DNA of 7,378 nt from an uncultured Actinomyces sp. (GCA_937926195.1 CALEXZ010000046.1:1-7378); one strand, 5' to 3'; counted from the stretch's first letter, positions 1 to 5,213 are shown. Notes: generated by a model from the sequence alone, not told the origin. Made by a program: numbers and translations.

Positions 1-102
1 GTGTCCGTCGACGACGTCCTGGACCACCTCATGCCCGACGACTGGCGCGAGGCCGACGACGCCGTCACCGACGAGATGATCGAGAGGAGCGCGAATGCAT
101 GA
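1..102 (+). CDS. 3' end of a probable MgtE/CBS-type magnesium-transporter-like protein (partial)
   Basis: Frame 1 is open from the left edge and ends at TGA 100-102, giving the last 33 residues (VSVDDVLDHLMPDDWRE... ending ...EMIERSANA). The motif VDDVLDHLMPDDW resembles the end of the CBS-domain region in actinobacterial proteins related to the cytoplasmic part of MgtE Mg2+ channels. These proteins commonly sit directly upstream of a DUF1003 gene. The piece is acidic and has no hydrophobic stretch, consistent with a cytoplasmic regulatory end. It overlaps the next gene by 8 bp, so the two are probably co-translated. The start and most of the protein lie outside the window, so the assignment rests on a short C-terminal motif plus context. 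Whether the full protein is a channel or a soluble CBS/MgtE_N protein cannot be told. Confidence 0.7.
   Translation: MSVDDVLDHLMPDDWREADDAVTDEMIERSANA
86..89 (+). promoter_or_regulatory. Shine-Dalgarno for the DUF1003 gene, inside the upstream coding region
   Basis: GGAG within AGAGGAG lies 5 nt before the ATG at 95. It lies inside the last codons of the upstream gene, which fits translational coupling across the 8-bp overlap and fixes the start against the out-of-frame ATG at 99. Confidence 0.7.
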
Positions 103-688
103 GCAGCTCGACCAGCCGCTGCCCGACAACCGTCTGCGGTGGCTGCGCAGGACCCACCCCGCCAGGGCCTCCCGCTCTGACGGATTCGGCCGCTTCGCCG
201 AGGCGACCGCCCGCTTCATGGGCTCGCCCCAGTTCGTGCTCTACATGTCGATCTTCGTCATCGCCTGGATCGTGGCGAACCTCGTTCTGGCCAAGGTGCA
301 GCGGGCATGGGATCCCTACCCCTTCATCCTGCTCAACCTGGCCTTCTCCACCCAGGCCTCCTACTCGGCCCCTCTCATCATGCTGGCCCAGAACCGACAG
401 GACGACCGCGACCGGGTCACCGCCGAGCAGGACCGCCAGCGCGCCCAGGCGAACCTGGAGGACACCGAGTACCTCACCCGGGAGATCGCCTCGCTGCGCC
501 TGGCCCTCAACGAGGTGGCGACCCGTGACTTCGTGCGCGGCGAGCTGCGGGACATGCTCGCCGAGCTCCTGGCCGAGGAACGGCGCTCGCGCGAGGAGAT
601 CGTCGGCGAGATCGTCGAGGAGCTGGCGGACGAGCGCTCCCAGCACGAGGAGCAGGGCGAGCAGGACCCTTCCGCCGAGATCAGGTGA
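95..688 (+). CDS. DUF1003 family two-TM membrane protein
   Basis: This 197-residue protein has the DUF1003 layout. A basic cytoplasmic N-terminus (RLRWLRRTHPARASR) is followed by TM1 at about 47-67 (FVLYMSIFVIAWIVANLVLA) and a short loop with WDPYPF. TM2 lies at about 76-98 and includes the family signature LLNLAFSTQASYSAPLIMLAQNRQ in part. A long charged helix at about 100-185, rich in Arg and Glu and probably coiled coil, completes it. The function of the family is not established. The 8-bp overlap with the upstream MgtE/CBS-like gene suggests a joint membrane role, perhaps in divalent cation handling; that is inference from context. The ATG at 95 is chosen because GGAG at 86-89 sits 5 nt upstream and the N-terminus matches the family. 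Another ATG at 99 is out of frame. The family assignment is strong; the role is unknown. Confidence 0.9.
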   Translation: MHEQLDQPLPDNRLRWLRRTHPARASRSDGFGRFAEATARFMGSPQFVLYMSIFVIAWIVANLVLAKVQRAWDPYPFILLNLAFSTQASYSAPLIMLAQNRQDDRDRVTAEQDRQRAQANLEDTEYLTREIASLRLALNEVATRDFVRGELRDMLAELLAEERRSREEIVGEIVEELADERSQHEEQGEQDPSAEIR

Positions 689-701
689 CGAGAGGCTCGT
701 C
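687..701 (+). terminator. Small hairpin at the DUF1003 stop codon, possible weak terminator
   Basis: GACGAG (687-692) and CTCGTC (696-701) are perfect 6-bp arms around a 3-nt loop, beginning in the TGA stop (686-688). There is no T-run after it. It could be a weak intrinsic terminator separating the operon from mrp, or chance in GC-rich DNA. Confidence 0.25.
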
Positions 702-742
702 CCATCGGCTATGCGCCCGGCGGAGCGGCTGGCGCTCTCCCC

Positions 743-748
743 TACGAT
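743..748 (+). promoter_or_regulatory. -10 element of the mrp promoter; predicted leaderless start
   Basis: TACGAT fits the actinobacterial TANNNT -10 consensus. It ends 6 nt before the ATG at 755, so the usual +1 position is the A of the start codon. No Shine-Dalgarno precedes the ATG (the bases there are GGCACC) and no convincing -35 is seen. The mrp mRNA is therefore predicted to be leaderless and separately promoted from the upstream pair. Confidence 0.65.
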
Positions 749-754
749 GGCACC

Positions 755-1906
755 ATGCCCACGACCCCCACTGAAGACCAGGTCCGCGAGGCCCTCGGGC
801 GCGTCAACGACCCGGAGATCCGCAGGCCCATCACCGAGCTCGGCATGGTGGAGTCCGTCGAGATCAGCGAGGACGGCGTCGTCGACGTCGGCATCCTGCT
901 GACCGTCGCGGGCTGCCCCCTGCGCGAGACGATCACCGCGGACACCCAGCGCGAGGTCGGCTCGGTCCCGGGCGTGACGGCCGTGCGCGTGCGCATGGGC
1001 GTCATGACCGACGAGCAGCGCGCAGAGCTGCGCGCGCGCCTGCGCGGCGGGCAGGCGGAGCCCGAGATCCCCTTCACCAAGCCGGGCAGCCTCACCCGCG
1101 TCTACGCGGTGACCTCCGGAAAGGGCGGGGTCGGCAAGTCCTCCGTCACGGCGAACCTCGCCGCGGCGCTGGCCACCCAGGGCCTGAGCGTCGGGGTCGT
1201 GGACGCCGACATCTACGGCTTCTCCATCCCCCGTATGCTGGGCGTCACCCAGGTGCCCACCCAGCTGGACGGCATGATCGTGCCGCCGGTGGCCCACGGG
1301 GTGAAGGTCATCTCCATCGGCATGTTCGTCGAGGACAAGCAGCCGGTCATCTGGCGCGGCCCCATGCTGCACCGCGCGGTCCAGCAGTTCCTCACCGACG
1401 TGTTCTGGGGCGACCTGGACGTGCTCCTGCTCGACCTACCGCCCGGCACCGGCGACGTGACGATCTCGGTGGCGCAGCTGCTGCCCAACGCGCAGATCCT
1501 CGTGGTGACGACCCCGCAGACGGCGGCCGCCGAGGTGGCCGAGCGCACGGGCCTCATTGCGACGCAGACGAAGCAGAAGGTCGCCGGGGTCATCGAGAAC
1601 ATGTCCTACCTGGTGCAGCAGGACGGCTCGCGCCTGGAGGTCTTCGGCTCCGGCGGCGGCGAGGCCGTGTCGGCCTCCCTCACCCAGACCCTCGGCTACG
1701 ACGTGCCCCTGCTCGCCCAGCTCCCGCTTGACATCAGGCTGCGTGAGGGCTCTGACAGCGGCGTGCCGGTGGTGGTGTCCGAGCAGGGCAGGCCTCCGGC
1801 GGACGCCCCTGCGGGGCTCGCCCTGGCCGAGGTGGCGCAGCGCCTGGGGCACGTCCGCCGGGGCCTGGCCGGGATGAGGCTCGGCATCAGCCCCGTGAGC
1901 AGCTGA
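755..1906 (+). CDS. mrp: Mrp/ApbC-type P-loop ATPase, Fe-S cluster carrier
   Basis: This 383-residue cytoplasmic protein has a full-length Mrp architecture. An N-terminal MIP18/DUF59 domain covers about residues 6-85, with the conserved Cys in AGCPL at 54. A ParA/MinD-like ATPase domain covers about 115-365. The deviant Walker A is SGKGGVGKSS at 121-130, the switch I Asp is in VVDADIYG around 150-152, the Mrp-specific block is VIWRGPM at 198-204, and Walker B is LLLDLPPGTGD at 224-234. Family members bind and transfer Fe-S clusters to apo-proteins in an ATP-dependent way. The CxxC that ligates the cluster in the E. coli-type proteins is absent after IENMSYLV (280-287), as I recall for actinobacterial relatives. 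The ATG at 755 directly precedes the MIP18 domain, lacks a Shine-Dalgarno and lies at the predicted transcription start. The gene is convergent with tatB. Confidence 0.95.
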   Translation: MPTTPTEDQVREALGRVNDPEIRRPITELGMVESVEISEDGVVDVGILLTVAGCPLRETITADTQREVGSVPGVTAVRVRMGVMTDEQRAELRARLRGGQAEPEIPFTKPGSLTRVYAVTSGKGGVGKSSVTANLAAALATQGLSVGVVDADIYGFSIPRMLGVTQVPTQLDGMIVPPVAHGVKVISIGMFVEDKQPVIWRGPMLHRAVQQFLTDVFWGDLDVLLLDLPPGTGDVTISVAQLLPNAQILVVTTPQTAAAEVAERTGLIATQTKQKVAGVIENMSYLVQQDGSRLEVFGSGGGEAVSASLTQTLGYDVPLLAQLPLDIRLREGSDSGVPVVVSEQGRPPADAPAGLALAEVAQRLGHVRRGLAGMRLGISPVSS

Positions 1907-1912
1907 TCTGAG

Positions 1913-1926
1913 GGCTCGTCCGAGCC
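1913..1926. terminator. Short hairpin between convergent mrp and tatB, weak terminator candidate
   Basis: GGCTC (1913-1917) and GAGCC (1922-1926) pair around GTCC just after the mrp stop. A second possible stem, GCCGCC (1944-1949) with GGCGGC (1963-1968), follows. Neither has a T-run. Some termination signal is expected in this 151-bp convergent gap, but neither stem is convincing alone. Confidence 0.3.
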
Positions 1927-2000
1927 ACCGCTCCGCTCACGGGGCCGCCGAGGTGCTCCGAGGGCGGCGCTGAGACGGGTCGGCGGGGCACTGCCTGGCG

Positions 2001-2038
2001 CCCGCGCTGCCCGGCTCCCGCCTCCCGCGCTGCCCGGC
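2001..2038. repeat. 15-bp direct repeat in the mrp/tatB convergent gap
   Basis: CCCGCGCTGCCCGGC occurs exactly at 2001-2015 and again at 2024-2038, a 23-bp period. It is non-coding sequence between the two stop codons. It is probably a small local duplication; no function can be assigned. Confidence 0.6.
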
Positions 2039-2057
2039 CGCGTCAGCCGACGACGGC

Positions 2058-3146
2058 TCAGTCGACGACGGCGGTGAGCGCCTCTCGCGGCGTGCGTCGA
2101 GCGGCCCGTGAGGCGCTGAGGACGTCACGCGGGGACAGCGGCCGCGGGCGGCCGCCACGCGGGGCGCCCGTCCCGCTGGCGAGGGTCGAGGGAATCTCCT
2201 CGTCGGGCACGGCGTCGGTCGAGGGAGCCTCCTCGTCGGGCACGAGGTCCACGACCTCTTCGACGGCCTGAGCGGCGCCGACGACGGCGTCGACCGCACC
2301 GGTGATCATCTCGCGCTTGCCCGGGTCCTCGACGTCCTCGGCCTGCTCGGTCTCCTGGGGCTGTGCCGGGGCGAGCGCGAAGGCGGCGTCGTCGGTCAGC
2401 TCGCGGGCCGCACGGTGCCTGGCGGTGCTCTCCTCACTCAGCCCGGGCAGGACCGCCGCGCCCCGGGCGGCACCGACGGCCGCCTCGACCTGCTCCTGCG
2501 TGAGAGAGCCCACGTCGAAGGCAGTGTCCTCAGTCTCCTCGGTGCCGACGGCACCGGCCTGGGTCGCCTCGGCGGTGGCGTCCTCGGCCGGGGCGGTCAC
2601 CTCCACGTCCTGGGCGTCGGACACGTCCTGCGTGTCGGTGGTGCTCTCCTGCTGGGCGGCGGCAAGCCTGGCCCCGGCGGCCGCGGTGGCGGCACCGGCA
2701 GCGGCCACCTTGGGGTTCTCCGTGGCCTTGCGGGCCTCCTCGGCCTTCTCGTCGATCATCGACGTCAGCGACTTCCTGCCGTGACGCGAGCTCGTGTCCT
2801 CCTTAACGGCCTTGGCGGCGGCGTCACCAGACTCCTTGGCGGCGGCACTGAAGGACTCGAAGGGCTGGGTGAGGTCGCGGCGGATCGCGTCCAGGTCCTC
2901 CCCCAGGGCGTCGCGCACGATCTTGCGCGGGTCGTAGTTACGCGGGTTGAGATCCTGAAGGTTGAGGTCGGCGAGCTCGGGGCCGACCTCCTCGGCGATC
3001 TGCGCCTTGGCGTCGTCGAGGAAGACCCGCAGCTGACGCACCCACTGGGTCAGCTTGCGGGTGTACTCCGGCAGGCGCTGGGGGCCGATGACGACCACCA
3101 GCACCAGCAGCAGGACGAGGAACTCACTGCCCGAGATGCCAAACAC
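2058..3146 (-). CDS. tatB: Twin-arginine translocase subunit TatB with an extended C-terminal tail
   Basis: TatB works with TatC to receive folded twin-arginine precursors at the cytoplasmic membrane. The first 55 residues are a textbook TatB. They start MFGISGSEFL with the diagnostic Glu8 (TatA usually has Gln there), then a single TM helix at 6-20 and the hinge GPQRLP at 21-26. An amphipathic helix follows at about 27-55. Residues 60-120 are charged and partly helical. From about 120 to 362 the chain is low complexity: an Ala-rich stretch (about 147-165), a long Glu/Asp/Ala/Thr-rich region, an imperfect duplication VPDEEAPSTDA/VPDEEIPSTLA at 302-323, and a basic Arg/Pro-rich end. Total length, 362 aa, is roughly twice that of a typical TatB. 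The GTG start at 3146 is set by the invariant Met-Phe N-terminus and an upstream -10 that predicts a leaderless mRNA. No tatA or tatC lies in the window. Confidence 0.93.
   Translation of the reverse strand: MFGISGSEFLVLLLVLVVVIGPQRLPEYTRKLTQWVRQLRVFLDDAKAQIAEEVGPELADLNLQDLNPRNYDPRKIVRDALGEDLDAIRRDLTQPFESFSAAAKESGDAAAKAVKEDTSSRHGRKSLTSMIDEKAEEARKATENPKVAAAGAATAAAGARLAAAQQESTTDTQDVSDAQDVEVTAPAEDATAEATQAGAVGTEETEDTAFDVGSLTQEQVEAAVGAARGAAVLPGLSEESTARHRAARELTDDAAFALAPAQPQETEQAEDVEDPGKREMITGAVDAVVGAAQAVEEVVDLVPDEEAPSTDAVPDEEIPSTLASGTGAPRGGRPRPLSPRDVLSASRAARRTPREALTAVVD
2185..2244 (-). repeat. 33-bp tandem duplication within tatB
   Basis: Two near-identical copies begin at 2185 and 2218 (period 33 bp). 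They encode the 11-residue units VPDEEAPSTDA and VPDEEIPSTLA in the TatB tail. The copies differ at a few bases, so the duplication is not brand new. The period is a multiple of three, which keeps the frame. Confidence 0.8.
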
Positions 3147-3152
3147 CGGCTC

Positions 3153-3158
3153 AGTATA
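3153..3158 (-). promoter_or_regulatory. -10 element of the tatB promoter; predicted leaderless GTG start
   Basis: Read on the minus strand this is TATACT, 5/6 to TATAAT. It ends 6 nt before the GTG start codon at 3146, which places +1 on the G of GTG. No Shine-Dalgarno occurs between them. No clear -35 hexamer is visible. This supports the GTG as the true start. Confidence 0.75.
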
Positions 3159-3315
3159 GAGATCCCGCAGAGGCCGTCCCGTCCTCGTCCATCACGCCCG
3201 GACGTGATCCGCCCAGGGCGATACGCGCTGCGGGCCCCGGAGGCTGGTGGCCGCCCGAGGGGTGCGACGGCCACGCCGCAGGCGCACCCTCGGCCCGTCA
3301 CCGGCGTCGACCTGG

Positions 3316-3321
3316 GACAAT
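3316..3321 (+). promoter_or_regulatory. Possible extended -10 promoter of the methyltransferase gene
   Basis: GACAAT is 4/6 to TATAAT and is preceded directly by TGG, an extended -10 (TGn) motif. A start near 3328 would give a leader of about 45 nt beginning inside the GC-rich hairpin at 3326-3343. No -35 is seen. This is plausible but weaker than the tatB promoter in the same divergent gap. Confidence 0.4.
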
Positions 3322-3325
3322 GACG

Positions 3326-3343
3326 GCGGGCCCACGGGCCCGC
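3326..3343 (+). other. GC-rich hairpin in the methyltransferase 5' leader
   Basis: GCGGGCCC (3326-3333) and GGGCCCGC (3336-3343) form a perfect 8-bp palindrome with a 2-nt centre (or a 7-bp stem with a 4-nt loop). It lies between the putative -10 and the Shine-Dalgarno of the methyltransferase gene. It could stabilise the 5' end of the mRNA, act as a DNA operator, or be chance. Confidence 0.45.
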
Positions 3344-3357
3344 GTGCCCGTGCAAGC

Positions 3358-3365
3358 AAGGAGGG
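3358..3365 (+). promoter_or_regulatory. Strong Shine-Dalgarno of the methyltransferase gene
   Basis: AAGGAGGG is a near-perfect anti-16S complement, 7 nt before the ATG at 3373. It decides that start over the upstream in-frame alternative at 3247, which would overlap the promoter region of the divergent tatB gene. Confidence 0.85.
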
Positions 3366-3372
3366 AGCCCCG

Positions 3373-4008
3373 ATGAGCGGTGACAAGACGCTGAGCTGGA
3401 CCTACACGGAGGACTTCCCCTTCGAAGGCGAGGCCGCCACGCAGGCGCGTAGGCGCGGCATCGAGCTCGGTGTCAGCCCGGTCTCCCCCGCCACCGGCGC
3501 CCTCCTGAGCACCCTGGCCGCCTCCGTCGGGGCGCGTTCGGTCGCCGAGATCGGCACGGGCACGGGGGTGTCGGGACTGTGGCTGCTGGAGGGCATGGGC
3601 CCCGACGGCGTGCTGACGACGATCGACGTCGAGGCGGAGCTTCAGCGCGAGGCCCGTCGGGCCTTCGACGCCGCCGGGTACGCGGGGTCACGCACCCGTG
3701 TCATCCAGGGGCGCGCCTCCGACGTCATGCCGCGCATGGCCGCACGCTCCTACGACATGGTGGTGCTCGACGTCGACCCCCAGGAGGCGGCGCTGCTCGC
3801 TGACCACGCGCTGAGGATGCTGCGCGTGGGCGGCCTGCTGGCCGTCACCCGGGCGCTGTGGCACGACCACGTCGCGGATCCCGCGCGGCGCGACGCGACG
3901 ACGGTCGCTGCCCGAGAGCTCGGCAAGGCGCTGCGCGAGCGCGAGGACCTCGTCGTCTCCCTGCTGCCGGTGGGCGACGGCCTGCTGGTGGCAGTGCGCC
4001 GCGCCTGA
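3373..4008 (+). CDS. SAM-dependent O-methyltransferase-like protein (class I Rossmann fold)
   Basis: The 211-residue cytoplasmic protein resembles the catechol/caffeoyl-CoA O-methyltransferase family (Methyltransf_3). Motif I is VAEIGTGTGVSGLWLL at 57-72, with the SAM-ribose acid after strand 2 in TTIDVE (82-87). Motif DVMPRM (117-122) is followed by YDMVVLDVD (127-135) at strand 4 and by RVGGLLAVTRALWHDHVAD (151-169) at strand 5. In cation-dependent members strand 5 carries an Asp-Asn metal pair (VDNTLW). Here these positions are Thr159-Arg160, and the usual DADK is DVDP. A canonical metal site is therefore unlikely and the substrate is unknown. It is the apparent positional counterpart of M. 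tuberculosis Rv1220c. It is divergent from tatB and followed by a strong terminator, so it is probably monocistronic. Length is normal for the family. Confidence 0.85.
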   Translation: MSGDKTLSWTYTEDFPFEGEAATQARRRGIELGVSPVSPATGALLSTLAASVGARSVAEIGTGTGVSGLWLLEGMGPDGVLTTIDVEAELQREARRAFDAAGYAGSRTRVIQGRASDVMPRMAARSYDMVVLDVDPQEAALLADHALRMLRVGGLLAVTRALWHDHVADPARRDATTVAARELGKALREREDLVVSLLPVGDGLLVAVRRA

Positions 4009-4072
4009 GCGGCTCGCGGCGTCCCCGCACCCGCGAGCGGCGGAAGGACACGGGGCGCGTGAGACAGCAGAC

Positions 4073-4116
4073 GGCAGGGGAGGGTCGGACCCTGCGGGGT
4101 CCGACCCTCCCCTGCC
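4073..4116. terminator. Bidirectional intrinsic terminator between the methyltransferase and DUF3117 genes
   Basis: Two perfect 20-bp complementary arms (4073-4092 and 4097-4116) enclose a TGCG loop. The structure lies in the 124-bp gap between the convergent stops at 4008 and 4133. Neither side has a T-run, which is common for actinobacterial hairpin terminators. Its position between convergent genes makes bidirectional termination the obvious role. Confidence 0.85.
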
Positions 4117-4132
4117 ATTCAGAACTGAGTCC

Positions 4133-4300
4133 TCAGATCTTCACGGAGCCCAGAGCCTCCTGGAGCTGCTTGATCTCGTCCGGGCTGATCTCGACGACGA
4201 GACGGCCGCCTCCCTCAAGCGGGACGCGCATAATGATGGAACGCCCCTCCTTGACGACCTCCAGCGGGCCGTCACCCGTCCTGGGCTTCATGGCAGCCAT
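4133..4300 (-). CDS. DUF3117 family micro-protein
   Basis: This 55-residue protein begins MAAMKPRTGDGPLEVVKEGR and continues through IIMRVPLEGGGRLVVEISPDEI to the end ...ALGSVKI. It is a full-length match in pattern to DUF3117, a very conserved small protein found across Actinomycetota (M. tuberculosis Rv1211 is, as I recall, a member). The function is unknown. The pattern of alternating hydrophobics suggests a compact beta-rich fold followed by a C-terminal helix (about 42-51). There is no signal peptide or TM segment, so it should be cytoplasmic. The ATG at 4300 is chosen over a longer in-frame start at 4399 because AAAGGGG lies 5 nt upstream and the family starts exactly here. It has its own -10 (4345-4350) and ends against a bidirectional terminator, so it appears monocistronic. 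Confidence 0.93.
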   Translation of the reverse strand: MAAMKPRTGDGPLEVVKEGRSIIMRVPLEGGGRLVVEISPDEIKQLQEALGSVKI

Positions 4301-4305
4301 GTGAT

Positions 4306-4312
4306 CCCCTTT
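4306..4312 (-). promoter_or_regulatory. Shine-Dalgarno of the DUF3117 gene
   Basis: AAAGGGG on the minus strand lies 5 nt before the ATG at 4300 and decides the short start. Confidence 0.7.
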
Positions 4313-4344
4313 CGGTATCGCGTCGAAGCGCGCGTTGCCACAAT

Positions 4345-4350
4345 ATTCTA
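4345..4350 (-). promoter_or_regulatory. -10 element of the DUF3117 promoter
   Basis: TAGAAT on the minus strand is 5/6 to TATAAT, in a small AT-rich island that contrasts with the surrounding GC. Transcription would begin near 4338, giving a leader of about 38 nt with a Shine-Dalgarno. No convincing -35 was found at 16-18 bp spacing. It separates DUF3117 from the upstream LOG gene. Confidence 0.6.
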
Positions 4351-4432
4351 GGCCACCCGGCGACGAGGGGTGACCCTTCGTGGCGAAGTCCACTCGCATT
4401 CAACGACAGGTCTCAGGCCGTTCAAGGGCCAC

Positions 4433-5206
4433 TCACAGGTCGGTGCCGCCCCGCGTGAGAGACCGTTCGGCCCGGAGACGGCGCGCGGCACCGACGACGT
4501 AGCCGACGGCGTCCTCGGCCGTGTCGACGACGGTGACGAGGTCGACGTCGCCGGGAGAGATGACGCCCGTGCCCACGAGGGTGCCGCGCATCCAGTCCAT
4601 GAGACCGGCCCAGAAGGAGGAACCGACGAGGGCCACGGGGAACCCGGCCACCTTCTGGGTCTGCACGAGCGTGAGGGCCTCGAAGAGCTCGTCCATCGTG
4701 CCGAAGCCGCCGGGCATGACGACGAAGCCGTCGGAGTACTTGACGAACATGGTCTTGCGCGCGAAGAAGTACCGGAAGTTGACGCCCAGGTCGACGTACT
4801 CGTTCATGCCCTGCTCCAGGGGCAGCTCGATGCCCAGGCCGACGCTGACGCCCCCGGCCTCGTGAGCGCCCTTGTTGACCGCCTCCATGACGCCGGGACC
4901 GCCGCCGGTCATGACGGCGTAGCCCTCGCGCGCCAGACCCGCGCCGATCTCCTCGGCCAGGTGGTAGGCGGGGTCCTGGGGCCTGGTGCGAGCGGAGCCG
5001 AAGACGCTGATCGCGGGCCCGATCTCGGCCAGGGCCCCGAAGCCCTCGACAAACTCCGACTGGATGCGCAGCACCCGCCACGGGTCCGAGTGCAGCCAGT
5101 CGGTGCCGTCGCCGCTGCTGAGCAGGCGCGCGTCCGTGGTCTCGGTGGGGATCTGGGAGCCGCGCAGCAGCACCGGTCCCTTGCGGTACGTCGTTCTGTG
5201 TGTCAT
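4433..5206 (-). CDS. LOG family nucleotide 5'-monophosphate phosphoribohydrolase (TIGR00730 type)
   Basis: The 257-residue protein has the Rossmann-like LOG fold. The first strand is AISVFGSAR at 65-73, the first glycine motif GGGPGVMEA is at 101-109, RYFFARKTMF at 145-154 carries the conserved Arg-Lys, and the signature PGGFGTMDE is at 165-173. LOG enzymes hydrolyse AMP-like and cytokinin nucleotides to the free base and ribose 5-phosphate. Many were misannotated as lysine decarboxylases. About 60 extra N-terminal residues (including DPWRVLRIQSEFVEGF) precede the core, as in the longer actinobacterial subgroup. M. tuberculosis Rv1205, a LOG protein, holds the corresponding place in that genome. 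The ATG at 5206 is preferred over one at 5281: AAGGA lies 7 nt upstream, and the added residues are basic and not family-like. It is divergent from the phosphosugar mutase gene. True substrate is unproven. Confidence 0.9.
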   Translation of the reverse strand: MTHRTTYRKGPVLLRGSQIPTETTDARLLSSGDGTDWLHSDPWRVLRIQSEFVEGFGALAEIGPAISVFGSARTRPQDPAYHLAEEIGAGLAREGYAVMTGGGPGVMEAVNKGAHEAGGVSVGLGIELPLEQGMNEYVDLGVNFRYFFARKTMFVKYSDGFVVMPGGFGTMDELFEALTLVQTQKVAGFPVALVGSSFWAGLMDWMRGTLVGTGVISPGDVDLVTVVDTAEDAVGYVVGAARRLRAERSLTRGGTDL

Positions 5207-5213
5207 GGGGCGA

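Noticed and set aside
65..1372. Long minus-strand ORF of 435 codons opposite DUF1003 and mrp
   Set aside because: It is antisense to two well-recognised genes. Its product is rich in His, Asp, Gly and Arg without domain pattern, the usual mirror of GC-rich codon bias.
1696..2299. Small ORFs across the mrp/tatB convergent gap
   Set aside because: Ser/Arg/Pro-rich frames straddling both genes, with no ribosome site or family pattern.
2415..3323. Plus-strand ORF of 302 codons opposite tatB
   Set aside because: It is Gly/Leu/Val/Arg-rich antisense translation with no domain. It would also cross the tatB promoter.
3247..3372. N-terminal extension of the methyltransferase from 3247
   Set aside because: The added residues are Arg/Pro-rich, and a near-perfect Shine-Dalgarno precedes the ATG at 3373.
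4301..4399. N-terminal extension of DUF3117 from a start at 4399
   Set aside because: The family begins at MAAMKPRTG, a Shine-Dalgarno precedes the ATG at 4300, and a -10 element lies inside the extension.
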